Source: Verrucomicrobia bacterium LW23
GTDB taxonomy: Bacteria > Verrucomicrobiota > Verrucomicrobiia > Methylacidiphilales > UBA1321
Direction: 5' to 3'
NCBI GenBank assembly: GCA_003054695.1
Contig: QAZA01000023.1
Coordinates: 1-64,000, forward strand
DNA length: 64,000 nt
Position numbers and translations under genes: made by a program. Under the pieces are notes generated by a model. That model was not told where the DNA came from. It was given only the letters and a program-made list of their open reading frames with translations, and searched no databases. Below, piece by piece: positions 51,688 through 59,834 of the stretch. Position 1 is the first letter of the stretch, and every line of letters begins with the position of its first letter.

Positions 51688-52179
51688 TTACTGCAGGTGC
51701 GAGCGGATCATCCAGGCGGACTTTTCGTGGGATTCCATCAGGCCGGTGAGGAAGTCGGCGGTGCCGAGATCGGCGTGTTTGTCGTTGACGGTGGGGATGG
51801 CGGTGCGGAGGTCGCGGATGATTTCTTCGTGGTCGGCAAGCAGCTGGGTGAGCATGCCGGAGGCGCTCAGGTCGCTCTCGGGGTGCTCCTTGAGGCGGGC
51901 GTTTTTGATGAACTCGTCCATGGTGCCCAGGGGGCGGCCGCCGAGGGAGCGGATGCGTTCGGCCACTTCGTCGATTTCTTCGGCCTGGGCCTCGTACAGC
52001 TTCTCAAAAAACTCGTGCAGGGAGTGGAAGCGGTCGCCAGTCACGTTCCAGTGAAAATTGCGCGTGCGTACGTATAGCACGTGCATGTCGGCCAGCAGGG
52101 TGTTGAGGATGGCGACGGTGGCTTTGCTCATCGACGAATCGAGGCCGATGGAAACTTTGGCGCTGCGGCTCTGGTGCAT
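51688..52179 (-). CDS. dps: Dps-type ferritin-like DNA protection protein
   Basis: Dps forms a 12-subunit shell that oxidises and stores iron and protects DNA during stress. The 163-residue protein has the intersubunit ferroxidase ligands His43 (RNFHWNV), His55, Asp70 and Glu74, spaced as in Listeria Dps. Other marks are SLHEFFEKLYEAQAEEID and LLADHEEIIRDLR. It has a strong Shine-Dalgarno sequence (AAGGAG, 7 bases before the ATG at 52179), rare in this window, which suggests high expression. The frame continues upstream but without homology. Confidence 0.95.
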   Translation of the reverse strand: MHQSRSAKVSIGLDSSMSKATVAILNTLLADMHVLYVRTRNFHWNVTGDRFHSLHEFFEKLYEAQAEEIDEVAERIRSLGGRPLGTMDEFIKNARLKEHPESDLSASGMLTQLLADHEEIIRDLRTAIPTVNDKHADLGTADFLTGLMESHEKSAWMIRSHLQ

Positions 52180-52300
52180 GGGGATTCTCCTTGTGGTGGG
52201 AAGGGTCACGCGAAGCGGCGACGGACGTGTCGCTCTGTCCATCAAGTTTACCACACGTCGGCACCGCCGCAACCGCGCAACGGCCGGGGCGGGGCGCTGC

Positions 52301-52450
52301 TTACTTCGTCAGTTTCACGCGGTTGCGTCCGTCCGCTTTGGCGGCGTAGAGTGCGGTATCGGCGCGGGCCAGCAGTTCCATGGCCAGGCTTTCGCCGGTG
52401 TCCTGACTCTCCCTTTCGTTCCGTTTGCCCTGTTTTAAGCGGAGCGCCAT
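52301..52450 (-). pseudogene. GGDEF (diguanylate cyclase) C-terminal remnant
   Basis: The 49-codon frame reads DTGESLAMELLARADTALY then AAKADGRNRV, the well-conserved C-terminal end of GGDEF domains. The GG(D/E)EF active site is absent, because an in-frame stop lies just upstream and the SEL1 gene ends at 52477. It is too short to be an enzyme and is best seen as the decayed 3' end of a diguanylate cyclase gene. Confidence 0.75.
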
Positions 52451-52476
52451 GATTCATTGCGCATACGACGCTCAGT

Positions 52477-54510
52477 TTAGCCGCCCAGGTTTTTGAGGGC
52501 CTCCTTGGCCATCTCCTCGCCGTTTTTGGCGCTTTCGCTGTAGAGATAGGCGGCTTTGTTGAGGTCGCGGGGGACGACGACGCCTTTTTCGTACATCCAG
52601 CCCAGGGTAAACTGGGCGGCGGAGTTTTTGACGGCGGCGGCTTTTTCGATGAGATCGAGCGCTGCTTTTTCGTCGCGCGCCACGCCTTTGCCGTGCAGGT
52701 ACAGGGTGCCCAGGTTGTACTGGGCGGCGTTGTTGCCCTGGGCGGCGGCGCGCCGGTACCAGTCGGCGGCTTTGGCTTCGTCCTGCTCGGTGCCGATGCC
52801 GTTGGCGTAGGCAAAGCCCATATTGTTTTGGGCGGCGGCATTGCCCAGCGCGGCGGCCTGCTCGTAGTAGTGCAGGGCGCGCTTGTGGTCCGCATCGCCC
52901 ACAAGGCCCTCCGCATATATGCTGCCGATGTTGTTGAGCGCGGCGGCGTTGCCCTGCGCGGCGGACTTCTCAAACCAGCTGAGGGCTTTGCCGTAGTCGA
53001 CATCCAGGTAAAGGCTGTCCTGGTACATGCAACCCAGGCGATATTGTGCCTCCTTGTGCCCTTGCGCGGCGGCCTTCTCGTACCAGAAGGCGGCGGCTTT
53101 CTCGTCCGCGCGCATGCCGATGCCCTCCTGGTGCACGGTGCCAAAGAGATATTGCGCCTGCGCGTTGCCCTCGTGCGCGTTTTGCGTCAGCCACTCAATG
53201 GCTTTGCGATAGAACTCGCGCGGCTTCTCGTGCTCGCGGTCGGAGGAGAGGCCGTCCTGGTAAAACTTGCCGAGGTTTTCCTCCGCCTCCGGGTAGCCGG
53301 CCGAGTCGGCGCTGGTGTACCACTGCAGGGCCTCCTTATAATCCTTTTTAACGCCGGCGCCGTGGTGATACATCAGGCCCAGGCTGTTTTGCGCGGCGGC
53401 GTGGCCCTCGCGAGCGGCTTTGCGATACCACGCGATGGCCTTCTCGTAATTGCGTTTAACGCCCATGCCCTCCTGAAAGTGCATGCCCAGGGCGTACTGG
53501 GCCTCCGCATTGTTATGGGCGGCGGCTTTCTCGTACCACGCCATGGCTTTGGCATCATCCTTCTCCACGCCCAGGCCATTGGCGTAGAGATAGCCCAGGC
53601 TGTACTCGGCGCTGCTGTCCTCCTGCGCGGCGGCTTTCAGAAACCACTCGGCGGCCTTGGCGTCGTCGCGCGGCACGCCCCAGCCGTTCTGATACATGGT
53701 GCCCAGGTTGTGCTGGGCGGAGGCGTAGCCCTGGCTGGCGGCGCGGAAGAAGCATTCAAACGCCTGCTCGTCGTCCTTGGGCACGCCCAGGCCCATGCTG
53801 AACATGACGCCCAGGTTGTTTTGGCTGGGCGCATAGCCGCGCATGTCGCCCGCGCGATACCAGCGCATGGCCTGCTGCAGGTGCTCGTCGGTGGCATCCC
53901 TGGTGTTTTGGTAGAGCGAGCCTAGCCGATACTGCGCCTCCGCGTGGCCGGCCTCGGCGCTTTTGAGGTACCAGTCCTGCGCCTTGCCCAAATCCTTCTC
54001 CACACCGTAGCCGCGCGACCAGATGGTGCCGAGGTGAAACGCGGCGTTGGGCTGAGTCTTGGCGGCCTCCTCAAGCCACTCGTGCACGGCGCGGCTGGTG
54101 TAGAGCGCCTCCGCCTTGGGGCGCGCCTGGGGGTAGCCCTGGGCCGCCGCTTTCAGCACCCAGTCCAGCGCGTTGGCCAGGTTTTTTTCCACGCCAAAGC
54201 CGTTTTCGTACAGATTGGCCAGCACGTACTCGGCCTCCGCATAGCGCTTCAGGGCCGAGCGCTCGTACCATTGAAAAGCCTGCGCGTAGTCCTTCTCCAC
54301 CACCAGCCCGCGGAGATAGCAGCCGCCCAGGTTGGCCTGCGCCGCCGCGTTGCCGCCCTCGGCCGCCTTGCGCACCCAGTAGATGGCCTGCGCGTTGTCC
54401 TGCGCAACGCCGCGGCCGGTGCGGTAAATAAGGGCCAGGTCCAGCTGCGCCCGGGGATCGCCATCCTCGGCAGCTGTTATAAGCTCTTCTACAGATTTGT
54501 CCGTGTCCAT
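52477..54510 (-). CDS. Large SEL1-repeat (TPR-like) protein
   Basis: The 677-residue protein consists of about 17-18 SEL1 repeats of 36 residues, each with a helix such as AxxWYxKAAxxGxAxAQ and NLGxxYxxG. Examples are ADWYRRAAAQGNNAAQYNLG and FQWYERSALKRYAEAEYVL. SEL1 repeats form a solenoid for protein-protein interaction, often in signalling or cell-envelope regulation. No signal peptide is seen with the start at 54510, so it is probably cytoplasmic. The GGDEF remnant follows, so a link to c-di-GMP signalling is possible but unproven. Confidence 0.93.
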   Translation of the reverse strand: MDTDKSVEELITAAEDGDPRAQLDLALIYRTGRGVAQDNAQAIYWVRKAAEGGNAAAQANLGGCYLRGLVVEKDYAQAFQWYERSALKRYAEAEYVLANLYENGFGVEKNLANALDWVLKAAAQGYPQARPKAEALYTSRAVHEWLEEAAKTQPNAAFHLGTIWSRGYGVEKDLGKAQDWYLKSAEAGHAEAQYRLGSLYQNTRDATDEHLQQAMRWYRAGDMRGYAPSQNNLGVMFSMGLGVPKDDEQAFECFFRAASQGYASAQHNLGTMYQNGWGVPRDDAKAAEWFLKAAAQEDSSAEYSLGYLYANGLGVEKDDAKAMAWYEKAAAHNNAEAQYALGMHFQEGMGVKRNYEKAIAWYRKAAREGHAAAQNSLGLMYHHGAGVKKDYKEALQWYTSADSAGYPEAEENLGKFYQDGLSSDREHEKPREFYRKAIEWLTQNAHEGNAQAQYLFGTVHQEGIGMRADEKAAAFWYEKAAAQGHKEAQYRLGCMYQDSLYLDVDYGKALSWFEKSAAQGNAAALNNIGSIYAEGLVGDADHKRALHYYEQAAALGNAAAQNNMGFAYANGIGTEQDEAKAADWYRRAAAQGNNAAQYNLGTLYLHGKGVARDEKAALDLIEKAAAVKNSAAQFTLGWMYEKGVVVPRDLNKAAYLYSESAKNGEEMAKEALKNLGG

Positions 54511-54705
54511 GGGGCGGATTGAGAGTATCGTATTCTCATCCGTGATCAAGAGGAGGAGCAGTGCCAACGGCTCTTTTTTCCGGCACCCCTTTTACCGGGG
54601 GCTGCCCCGCACGGGGAGAAATCGAGGGAAAGAATAATTTTCCTTGAGATTGCAGGGTTATTACCTAAAAAAGCGTAATTGTTCAACTTCCAACCTGTTG
54701 ACGCC

Positions 54706-55299
54706 ATGAAAACAACGACTTCCGCGCTTGTCCTTCTTGCCACGGGCTTTGAAGAGATCGAAGCTATCACCACAATCGACGTGCTCCGGCGCGCCAACAT
54801 GGACGTCACCGCCGCCGGCCTCACCCCCGGCCCCCTTATCGCCGCGCGCAAAACCGCGCATATGCCCGACGTACTGCTGGACGACGTGCTGGACCGCGCG
54901 TTCGACATCGTCATCCTGCCTGGCGGCAACGACGGCACCGCCAACCTCAAGGCCGACCCGCGCGTTAAGGAGCTGCTGCTGAAGCAGAAAACCGCCGGCC
55001 GGTGGATCGCCGCCATCTGCGCCGCGCCCACCATCCTGGTGGCACACGGCCTGCTCACCCCCACGCAGCGGATCATTTGCCACCCCGGCGCCCAAAGCAA
55101 CGTGCCTGCCGAGCGCCTGCTGACCAGCGCGCGCGTGGTGATCGACGGCAAGCTCATCACCAGCCTGGCCGCCGGCAGCTCCATGGAGTTTGCCTACGCC
55201 ATCGTCAACGCACTGCTGGGCCCGGATGCCCTGCGCAGTGTGGATGGCGGCGTGCTGGCCCCCTACGCCCTGGACGCCGCCCTTGCGGTGGAGGTGTAA
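54706..55299 (+). CDS. DJ-1/PfpI family protein
   Basis: The 197-residue protein has the DJ-1 core: LVLLATGFEEIEAITTIDVL with the Glu at position 17, FDIVILPGGNDG and the nucleophile elbow AAICAAPTILVAHGLL with Cys105. The end, LITSLAAGSSMEFAYAIV, is typical. Family members act as protein or metabolite deglycases, glyoxalases or chaperones, and the bacterial YajL group protects against oxidative and carbonyl damage. The start at 54706 follows homology. It is upstream of the Pro/Gln-rich gene by 52 bases and may share its transcript. Confidence 0.92.
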   Translation: MKTTTSALVLLATGFEEIEAITTIDVLRRANMDVTAAGLTPGPLIAARKTAHMPDVLLDDVLDRAFDIVILPGGNDGTANLKADPRVKELLLKQKTAGRWIAAICAAPTILVAHGLLTPTQRIICHPGAQSNVPAERLLTSARVVIDGKLITSLAAGSSMEFAYAIVNALLGPDALRSVDGGVLAPYALDAALAVEV

Positions 55300-55351
55300 T
55301 CGGATTGAATCCGGTAAACTCAACCCAACTGCTACGACGCAACAAGGTAAT

Positions 55352-56440
55352 ATGGAGGATAAACGCGCCAACTCCCTGTGGGGCAACCCGTCCCAGCCCC
55401 CGCAGCAGCCCCGGCCCCAGCCCCCGCAGCAGCCCCGGCCCCAGCCCCCGCAGCAACCCGCGCCCGCACCCACGCGGCGCTCGCCGGCCCCGCAAGGCTT
55501 TGGGCGGCAGGAATACGCGCCGCACTATCCCCAGCAGCCGCAGCAGCAGCAGCAGCCTGCCCCCGCCCCTCAGCCGCAGGAGGCGGAGCCGGAAGCCGAC
55601 TACTACGCAGGGGCGGACGGCAATGTCTACGCCGCGCCCTACACGGCCTACACGTATGACCCCGAGCCGGAGCCCGATCCCGTGCCGGAGGCTGATCCCG
55701 AACCCTTGGCGGAAGCCGAGGCACTGGCCGATTCCGCGTCGCCGTACAGCCTCTCGCTCGCCCACCAACCGCCCCCGCCGCCGCAGCCGCAGCACCAGAA
55801 TGCCTTTGCCTATGCGGATGCCGGCGCTCAGCAGCAACAGCATCAATCGCACCACCATCAACAGCAGCAACCTCAGCACACGCCGTCTCAGCCGCCGCCG
55901 CCCAGCGGCATGGATCTTGTCCCGCAGGAGGACATGGGCGACCTGGCACAGCTGATGAGCAACTACCGGGAGGCCTCGCGCCACCTCTGGAACGCCCACT
56001 TCCGCCCCGTGCTGACCACCCGCAACGCCGCACTGCTTCTGCGCCGCTTTAAGGAGGTGCGCGCGCAGATGTTCGACTGCCTGGTGCTGGACGGCATGCG
56101 CGCCATGCTCCCCATCCTGCGCTACTACAACAACCTGGAGGCGTACATCCAGATCACCATCCGCCCCAGCGAAGCCTGCCCCATCCTCATCGGCCGCGTT
56201 CGCGGCAAGGACGGCTACTGGGATCACCCCGTGGACACAACGGACGGCAGCGACATCTACCTGCGCTTCATCGATTTCTTCGACTGGGACGAGCTGGGCC
56301 CGCGCGACATGACCTACTATAAGTGCGAGATCCTCGACTTCCCCAGCCAAAACCACCTGCGCGGCCACTACGCCCTCCTGCTCGTCGATTACGGCGTGCC
56401 GGCCATTAACCTGGACGCGCTGATGGAAAACGTGGTGTGA
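55352..56440 (+). CDS. Unknown protein with long Pro/Gln/Ala-rich N-terminus and a conserved C-terminal domain
   Basis: Residues 1-195 of the 362-residue protein are low in complexity: a near-perfect tandem repeat of PPQQPRPQ (about 10-40), Gln runs and acidic stretches (PEPEPDPVPEADPEP), then His/Gln-rich stretches. From about 200 on there is a folded domain (MSNYREASRHLWNAHFRPVL; RFKEVRAQMFDCLVLDGM; YIQITIRPSEACPILIGRV; FIDFFDWDELGPRDMTYY). I do not recognise it. The N-terminus may be a flexible linker. DNA-level tandem repeats at 55390-55460 could vary in number. Confidence 0.7.
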   Translation: MEDKRANSLWGNPSQPPQQPRPQPPQQPRPQPPQQPAPAPTRRSPAPQGFGRQEYAPHYPQQPQQQQQPAPAPQPQEAEPEADYYAGADGNVYAAPYTAYTYDPEPEPDPVPEADPEPLAEAEALADSASPYSLSLAHQPPPPPQPQHQNAFAYADAGAQQQQHQSHHHQQQQPQHTPSQPPPPSGMDLVPQEDMGDLAQLMSNYREASRHLWNAHFRPVLTTRNAALLLRRFKEVRAQMFDCLVLDGMRAMLPILRYYNNLEAYIQITIRPSEACPILIGRVRGKDGYWDHPVDTTDGSDIYLRFIDFFDWDELGPRDMTYYKCEILDFPSQNHLRGHYALLLVDYGVPAINLDALMENVV

Positions 56441-56473
56441 GGATGGATGCAGGCAATCCGAGAGGTCGATCCC

Positions 56474-56938
56474 CTACGGCGCCGGCGCCACAGGCGGCGC
56501 TGACGAGCCGCCGGACGACGAACCGGGCTCCTCTCGAGAGGCGGCGAAGGCGATGTTCTTCAGCCCGACGACGCGGCAGATGTCGATGACGGCCATGGCG
56601 TGTTTGTAGGCGGCATCGCCGTCCACGCGCAGCACCATAATCTGGTTGGGGTCGATCTTGACGAGCTCGCTGAGGATGCTCTCAAGCTCCGCCTTGTCAA
56701 CCGTGCGGCGGTTGAGCGTAACCTCCCCGGTGGTGCGCACGTTGACGACAACCTCACCGGCGGTAGGCCGGGCGGGCTTGCCGGCGCGGGCGGTGGGCGT
56801 CTTCACGTCCAGATCCAGCTCGTAACGGGAGAGATTCCACGTGACGAAGAAGAACGTGAGCAGGAACATGATGACGTCGATCATCGGCGCCAGCTGGATG
56901 GCCAGTGGCTCCTGATTGAGGCGGCGACGTAAGTTCAT
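56474..56938 (-). CDS. exbD: ExbD/TolR-type biopolymer transport protein
   Basis: The 154-residue protein has one membrane helix (about 18-36) with the conserved proton-site Asp in LAPMIDVIMFLLTFFFVTW, and a periplasmic domain (ELDLDVKTP; VVNVRTTGEVTLNRRTV; IMVLRVDGDAAYKHAMAVID). ExbD works with ExbB to pass proton-motive energy to an outer-membrane partner such as TonB-dependent transport or Tol. It lies 56 bases after the ExbB gene. The C-terminus is Ser/Pro/Ala-rich. No TonB or TolA gene is in the window, so the system it serves is unclear. Confidence 0.92.
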   Translation of the reverse strand: MNLRRRLNQEPLAIQLAPMIDVIMFLLTFFFVTWNLSRYELDLDVKTPTARAGKPARPTAGEVVVNVRTTGEVTLNRRTVDKAELESILSELVKIDPNQIMVLRVDGDAAYKHAMAVIDICRVVGLKNIAFAASREEPGSSSGGSSAPPVAPAP

Positions 56939-56994
56939 GATGTCCTGAGATTCGGAGCGTTAAGATACGGCGGAGCGGGGCCAGGCGCCAGGGC

Positions 56995-57828
56995 TTACAG
57001 CCCCTTGCGGCGGCGGTAACGCGTTTTCATCGCAATAATCTCGTGCACCAGCAGCGTAGCGTGCGTGTCCAGCAGCGAGACGAGGTGGTTGACGCGGCCG
57101 CGGAAAAACGCATAGGCCGACATGGCGGTAAGGCCCACCACCAGGCCGATGCCCGTGGCCACCAGCGCCTGCGCCACACCGCCCGCCAGCACGTTGGCGC
57201 GGCTGCCCATATCGTCGGAGGCAATCTGGCTGAAGGAGTGCAAAATACCCGCCACGGTGCCAAGCAGCCCGAGCATAGGCGCCAGCACGCCGATATCCAT
57301 GATGTACAGCACCCGCTGGTTCATGGACGCCACAATGCGCGAGCCCTCCGTCTCCGCCACGGCCTTGATCGCGGCGTCGTCGGCCTCCGGGTGGCGGTAC
57401 AGGAACTTCAGCACAGCGTCGAGGATGCGCGCCGCGGATTGCGGACGCTCGGCCACGTAGGCGGCCAGGCCCTGCACGTCTTCCTTCTCAAAAAACGGCT
57501 CCAGCCGCCGCAGCAACTCCGGCGAGGCAATGGCGCTTTCGCGCAGCGTCAGCATGCAGTAAATAATCAGCGTAACGACGAGAATCGACGCCAGGCCCAG
57601 CGGGTACAGGATAAATCCCGCGCTCAGAAGCATTTGCCACAGGCTCTCCACACCGCCCGGTGCCGGCGCCGCGGCGGCCGCCGGCGCCTTACCACCCGCC
57701 GCCGGTGCGGAAGCCGCAGCAGCCGGAGCCGGCGCAGGTTGTTGGGCAAGAATAAGATGCTGCGACTCCGCCATCAAAAGCGAGCCGAGGGCCAGAAACG
57801 CAAGGATAATCCACCGAAGTACATTCAT
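56995..57828 (-). CDS. exbB: ExbB/TolQ/MotA-family proton channel protein
   Basis: The 277-residue protein has an N-terminal signal or helix (about 1-25), an Ala/Pro-rich linker (30-60) and the MotA/TolQ/ExbB domain: a helix at about 70-92 (FILYPLGLASILVVTLIIYC), then IMDIGVLAPMLGLLGTVAGI with the GLLGTV core, and a final helix pair (QALVATGIGLVVGLTAMSAY). It forms the channel pentamer with the downstream ExbD. Extra N-terminal export-like regions are found in several ExbB types. The start at 57828 is an ATG that begins the signal-like sequence. Confidence 0.92.
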   Translation of the reverse strand: MNVLRWIILAFLALGSLLMAESQHLILAQQPAPAPAAAASAPAAGGKAPAAAAAPAPGGVESLWQMLLSAGFILYPLGLASILVVTLIIYCMLTLRESAIASPELLRRLEPFFEKEDVQGLAAYVAERPQSAARILDAVLKFLYRHPEADDAAIKAVAETEGSRIVASMNQRVLYIMDIGVLAPMLGLLGTVAGILHSFSQIASDDMGSRANVLAGGVAQALVATGIGLVVGLTAMSAYAFFRGRVNHLVSLLDTHATLLVHEIIAMKTRYRRRKGL

Positions 57829-57961
57829 GGTGCAAGAACCCGCGCAGTCTGCGCGAACCGCTCCCCGCATTCAACACGAAAACACCCGGCTCCCCCAAAT
57901 AAACTGAGACTGGGACCGAATATCAGAGGGCTCTTTCCTGATGATAAGTCAGAAACAAGAG

Positions 57962-58111
57962 TTTACTCACCGCCTCCCCTCCGCCCCTTTGTGCCTTCGT
58001 GTCTTTGTGGTTAAATCTCACCATCTCCCCCTCTGCGGAGAAGGGGATTGGGGATTGTTTAACCACAAAGACACGAAGGCACAAAGGGGCGGAGGGGAGG
58101 CGGTGAGTAAA
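57962..58111. repeat. Perfect 54-bp inverted repeat of the AACCACxAAG family
   Basis: Arms 57962-58015 and 58058-58111 are exact complements over 54 bases, around a 42-base loop that pairs partly with itself (CTCCCC with GGGGAT). The arm reads TTTAACCACAAAGACACGAA, then GGCACAAAGGGGCGG and AGGGGAGGCGGTGAGTAAA. The first 31 bases follow the family pattern; the rest is unique to this locus. It is the longest perfect palindrome in the window. Confidence 0.97.
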
Positions 58112-58150
58112 AACCTGATGATGCGAATTTCAAACTCGCGACGCAGCGAC

Positions 58151-58390
58151 GAGGCGTATGGGGAAACGCCTCCGAGAACCTCGAAGAGGTTCCATAACAT
58201 AGCCCAGGGTTCCCCGAGTAAAGCGAGGGAACCCTGGGTAAAGTTGAAGTAACGAACGACCCCAACGCGGGTCGTATCCCGCTGTTGCGCAGAGGGATAC
58301 AACTCACGTTGGGGTTGATCGCATTAGGATGCCTTTCCCAGGGTTCCCTCGGGGAAACCGGAAAGGTTATACAGCCTCTTTGAGGATGTA
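58151..58390. repeat. Multi-hairpin intergenic unit between exbB and dapL
   Basis: Five to six stems follow each other: GAGGCGT/ACGCCTC (58151-58172), GAACCTC-GAA-GAGGTTC (58176-58192), CCCAGGGTTCCC/GGGAACCCTGGG (58203-58238), CCCCAACG/CGTTGGGG enclosing GTATCCC/GGGATAC (58261-58314). Elements are shared with the units at 19.9, 47.0 and 60.3 kb. The remaining spacer 57829-57961 and 58391-58434 shows no gene. Confidence 0.8.
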
Positions 58391-58434
58391 AGATCTTGTT
58401 GCGCCGTGCTTTACAGTTGGTGGCAATCTCCCGT

Positions 58435-59688
58435 TTACCAGCTGTACGTGTATCCGCTCAGGCGGCCCTTCAGCTCGCCAATCACGCGCTTCTCTTCAGC
58501 CTCGCCTTTGGCGCTGAAGGTGACGCTGAAGCGGACGTAGGTGCCGGCGTCGTCCCAGGGCACGGTGCTGATGAGGTGCTGGCGGATGAGCCACTGGCTG
58601 AAATCTTCGCCTGTCTTGAAGACGATCGGCTCGCCGCCGTCTCTTGGCGTGGCGGAGGCCGGGGCCTTGACATAGAGGAAGAACGAGCCTTTGGGCTTGA
58701 CGGCGTTGAAGCCGAGCTCGCGCAGCGCGGGGACGATCAGATCCATGCGGCGCGAATACTTGGCAGCAATCTGCTCCGTAATCTCGGGGTGATCGAACGC
58801 GTAGGCGCTGGCGTTCTGAATCGCCAGGAACTGGCCGCTGTCGCTGTTGTCCTTTACGTCGCCGTAGGCCTTGACGAGCAGGGCGTTGCCGGCCACAAAG
58901 CCGCAGCGCCAGCCGGTCATGTTGAAGTTCTTGCTGGTGGAGTGCAGCTCGATGCCCACATCCATGGCGCCGGGCGTGGCGAGGAAGCTCAGCGGCTTGC
59001 CTTCGTACACAAGCGCGGCGTACGCGAAGTCGTGGATAACGACGAGGTTGTTGGTCTTGGCAAATGCGACGACTTCCGCAAAGAACTCCGGCGTGGCGCT
59101 GGCGCCCGTGGGGTTGTTGGGGTAGTTGAGGACGAGGACCTTGGCCTTAGCCAGCACGTCGGCGGGTATGGACTTGAGGTCCGGCAGGAAGTTGTTCTCC
59201 TCCTGCAACTTAAGGTTGTGCACCACGCCGCCGTAGTATTTGCTGTGCGTGCCAAAAACGGGGTAGCCGGGCACCGTCATCAGCACCACGTCGCCGGGGT
59301 TGATGAGCGCGGCGGGCAGGATGGAAAGGGCAGCCTTGCTGCCGATGGAGTGAATGACCTGCGTCTCGGGATCCACCGTAACGCCGCACACGGCCTTGAG
59401 GTAGCGGGCCGCCGCCTGCTTGAGGGGCGCGCCGCCGTTGTCGCTGTAGCCACGGTTCTCGGGCTTGTTGGCCTCGATGGAAAGCTGCTCCACAACGGCG
59501 GGGAAGGCCATTTCGTCGGGCTCGCCCACGCCCAGATCAAAAAGCTCTTTGCCGGGGTTGGCCTCCAGAGCGGCGCGCTTGGCCCGCTTGATCTTCTCGA
59601 ACTTGTAGATGGTGGTGTCCTTGCCGTAACGGTTGCCGCCAATGCGCTCCGCAAACAACTGCTGGATGTAGCTCTCTTCTTGTGACAT
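58435..59688 (-). CDS. dapL: LL-diaminopimelate aminotransferase
   Basis: DapL makes LL-diaminopimelate directly from tetrahydrodipicolinate for lysine and peptidoglycan synthesis; this route is known in Verrucomicrobiota. The 417-residue protein has the aminotransferase class I fold, with ELFDLGVGEPDEMAFPAVVE, NRGYSDNGGAPLKQAAARYL, VLVLNYPNNPTGA, VIHDFAYAALVYEG and the PLP lysine in STSKNFNMTGWRCG. The closing FVTF-type segment (YVRFSVTFSAKGE) is typical of the group. The start at 59688 follows homology. The related alanine/glutamate aminotransferase families are less likely, given the DapL-like N-terminus. Confidence 0.87.
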   Translation of the reverse strand: MSQEESYIQQLFAERIGGNRYGKDTTIYKFEKIKRAKRAALEANPGKELFDLGVGEPDEMAFPAVVEQLSIEANKPENRGYSDNGGAPLKQAAARYLKAVCGVTVDPETQVIHSIGSKAALSILPAALINPGDVVLMTVPGYPVFGTHSKYYGGVVHNLKLQEENNFLPDLKSIPADVLAKAKVLVLNYPNNPTGASATPEFFAEVVAFAKTNNLVVIHDFAYAALVYEGKPLSFLATPGAMDVGIELHSTSKNFNMTGWRCGFVAGNALLVKAYGDVKDNSDSGQFLAIQNASAYAFDHPEITEQIAAKYSRRMDLIVPALRELGFNAVKPKGSFFLYVKAPASATPRDGGEPIVFKTGEDFSQWLIRQHLISTVPWDDAGTYVRFSVTFSAKGEAEEKRVIGELKGRLSGYTYSW

Positions 59689-59834
59689 AAGGGTGGGAAA
59701 GATGGAAAGGGGCCGATAATAGGCCAGCCGCAAGGCAATTGCAACAGCAATGCTGGGGGGACGCGGTGGTGCGAACCACCAGAAGCGGATCCCGAGGGAC
59801 AATTTCATCGATTCAACAAAGCTGCATGGCCTAA

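Noticed and set aside
58151-58390. tRNA-like cloverleaf in the hairpin unit
   Set aside because: The stems do not have tRNA lengths, and there is no T-loop or CCA-side consensus.
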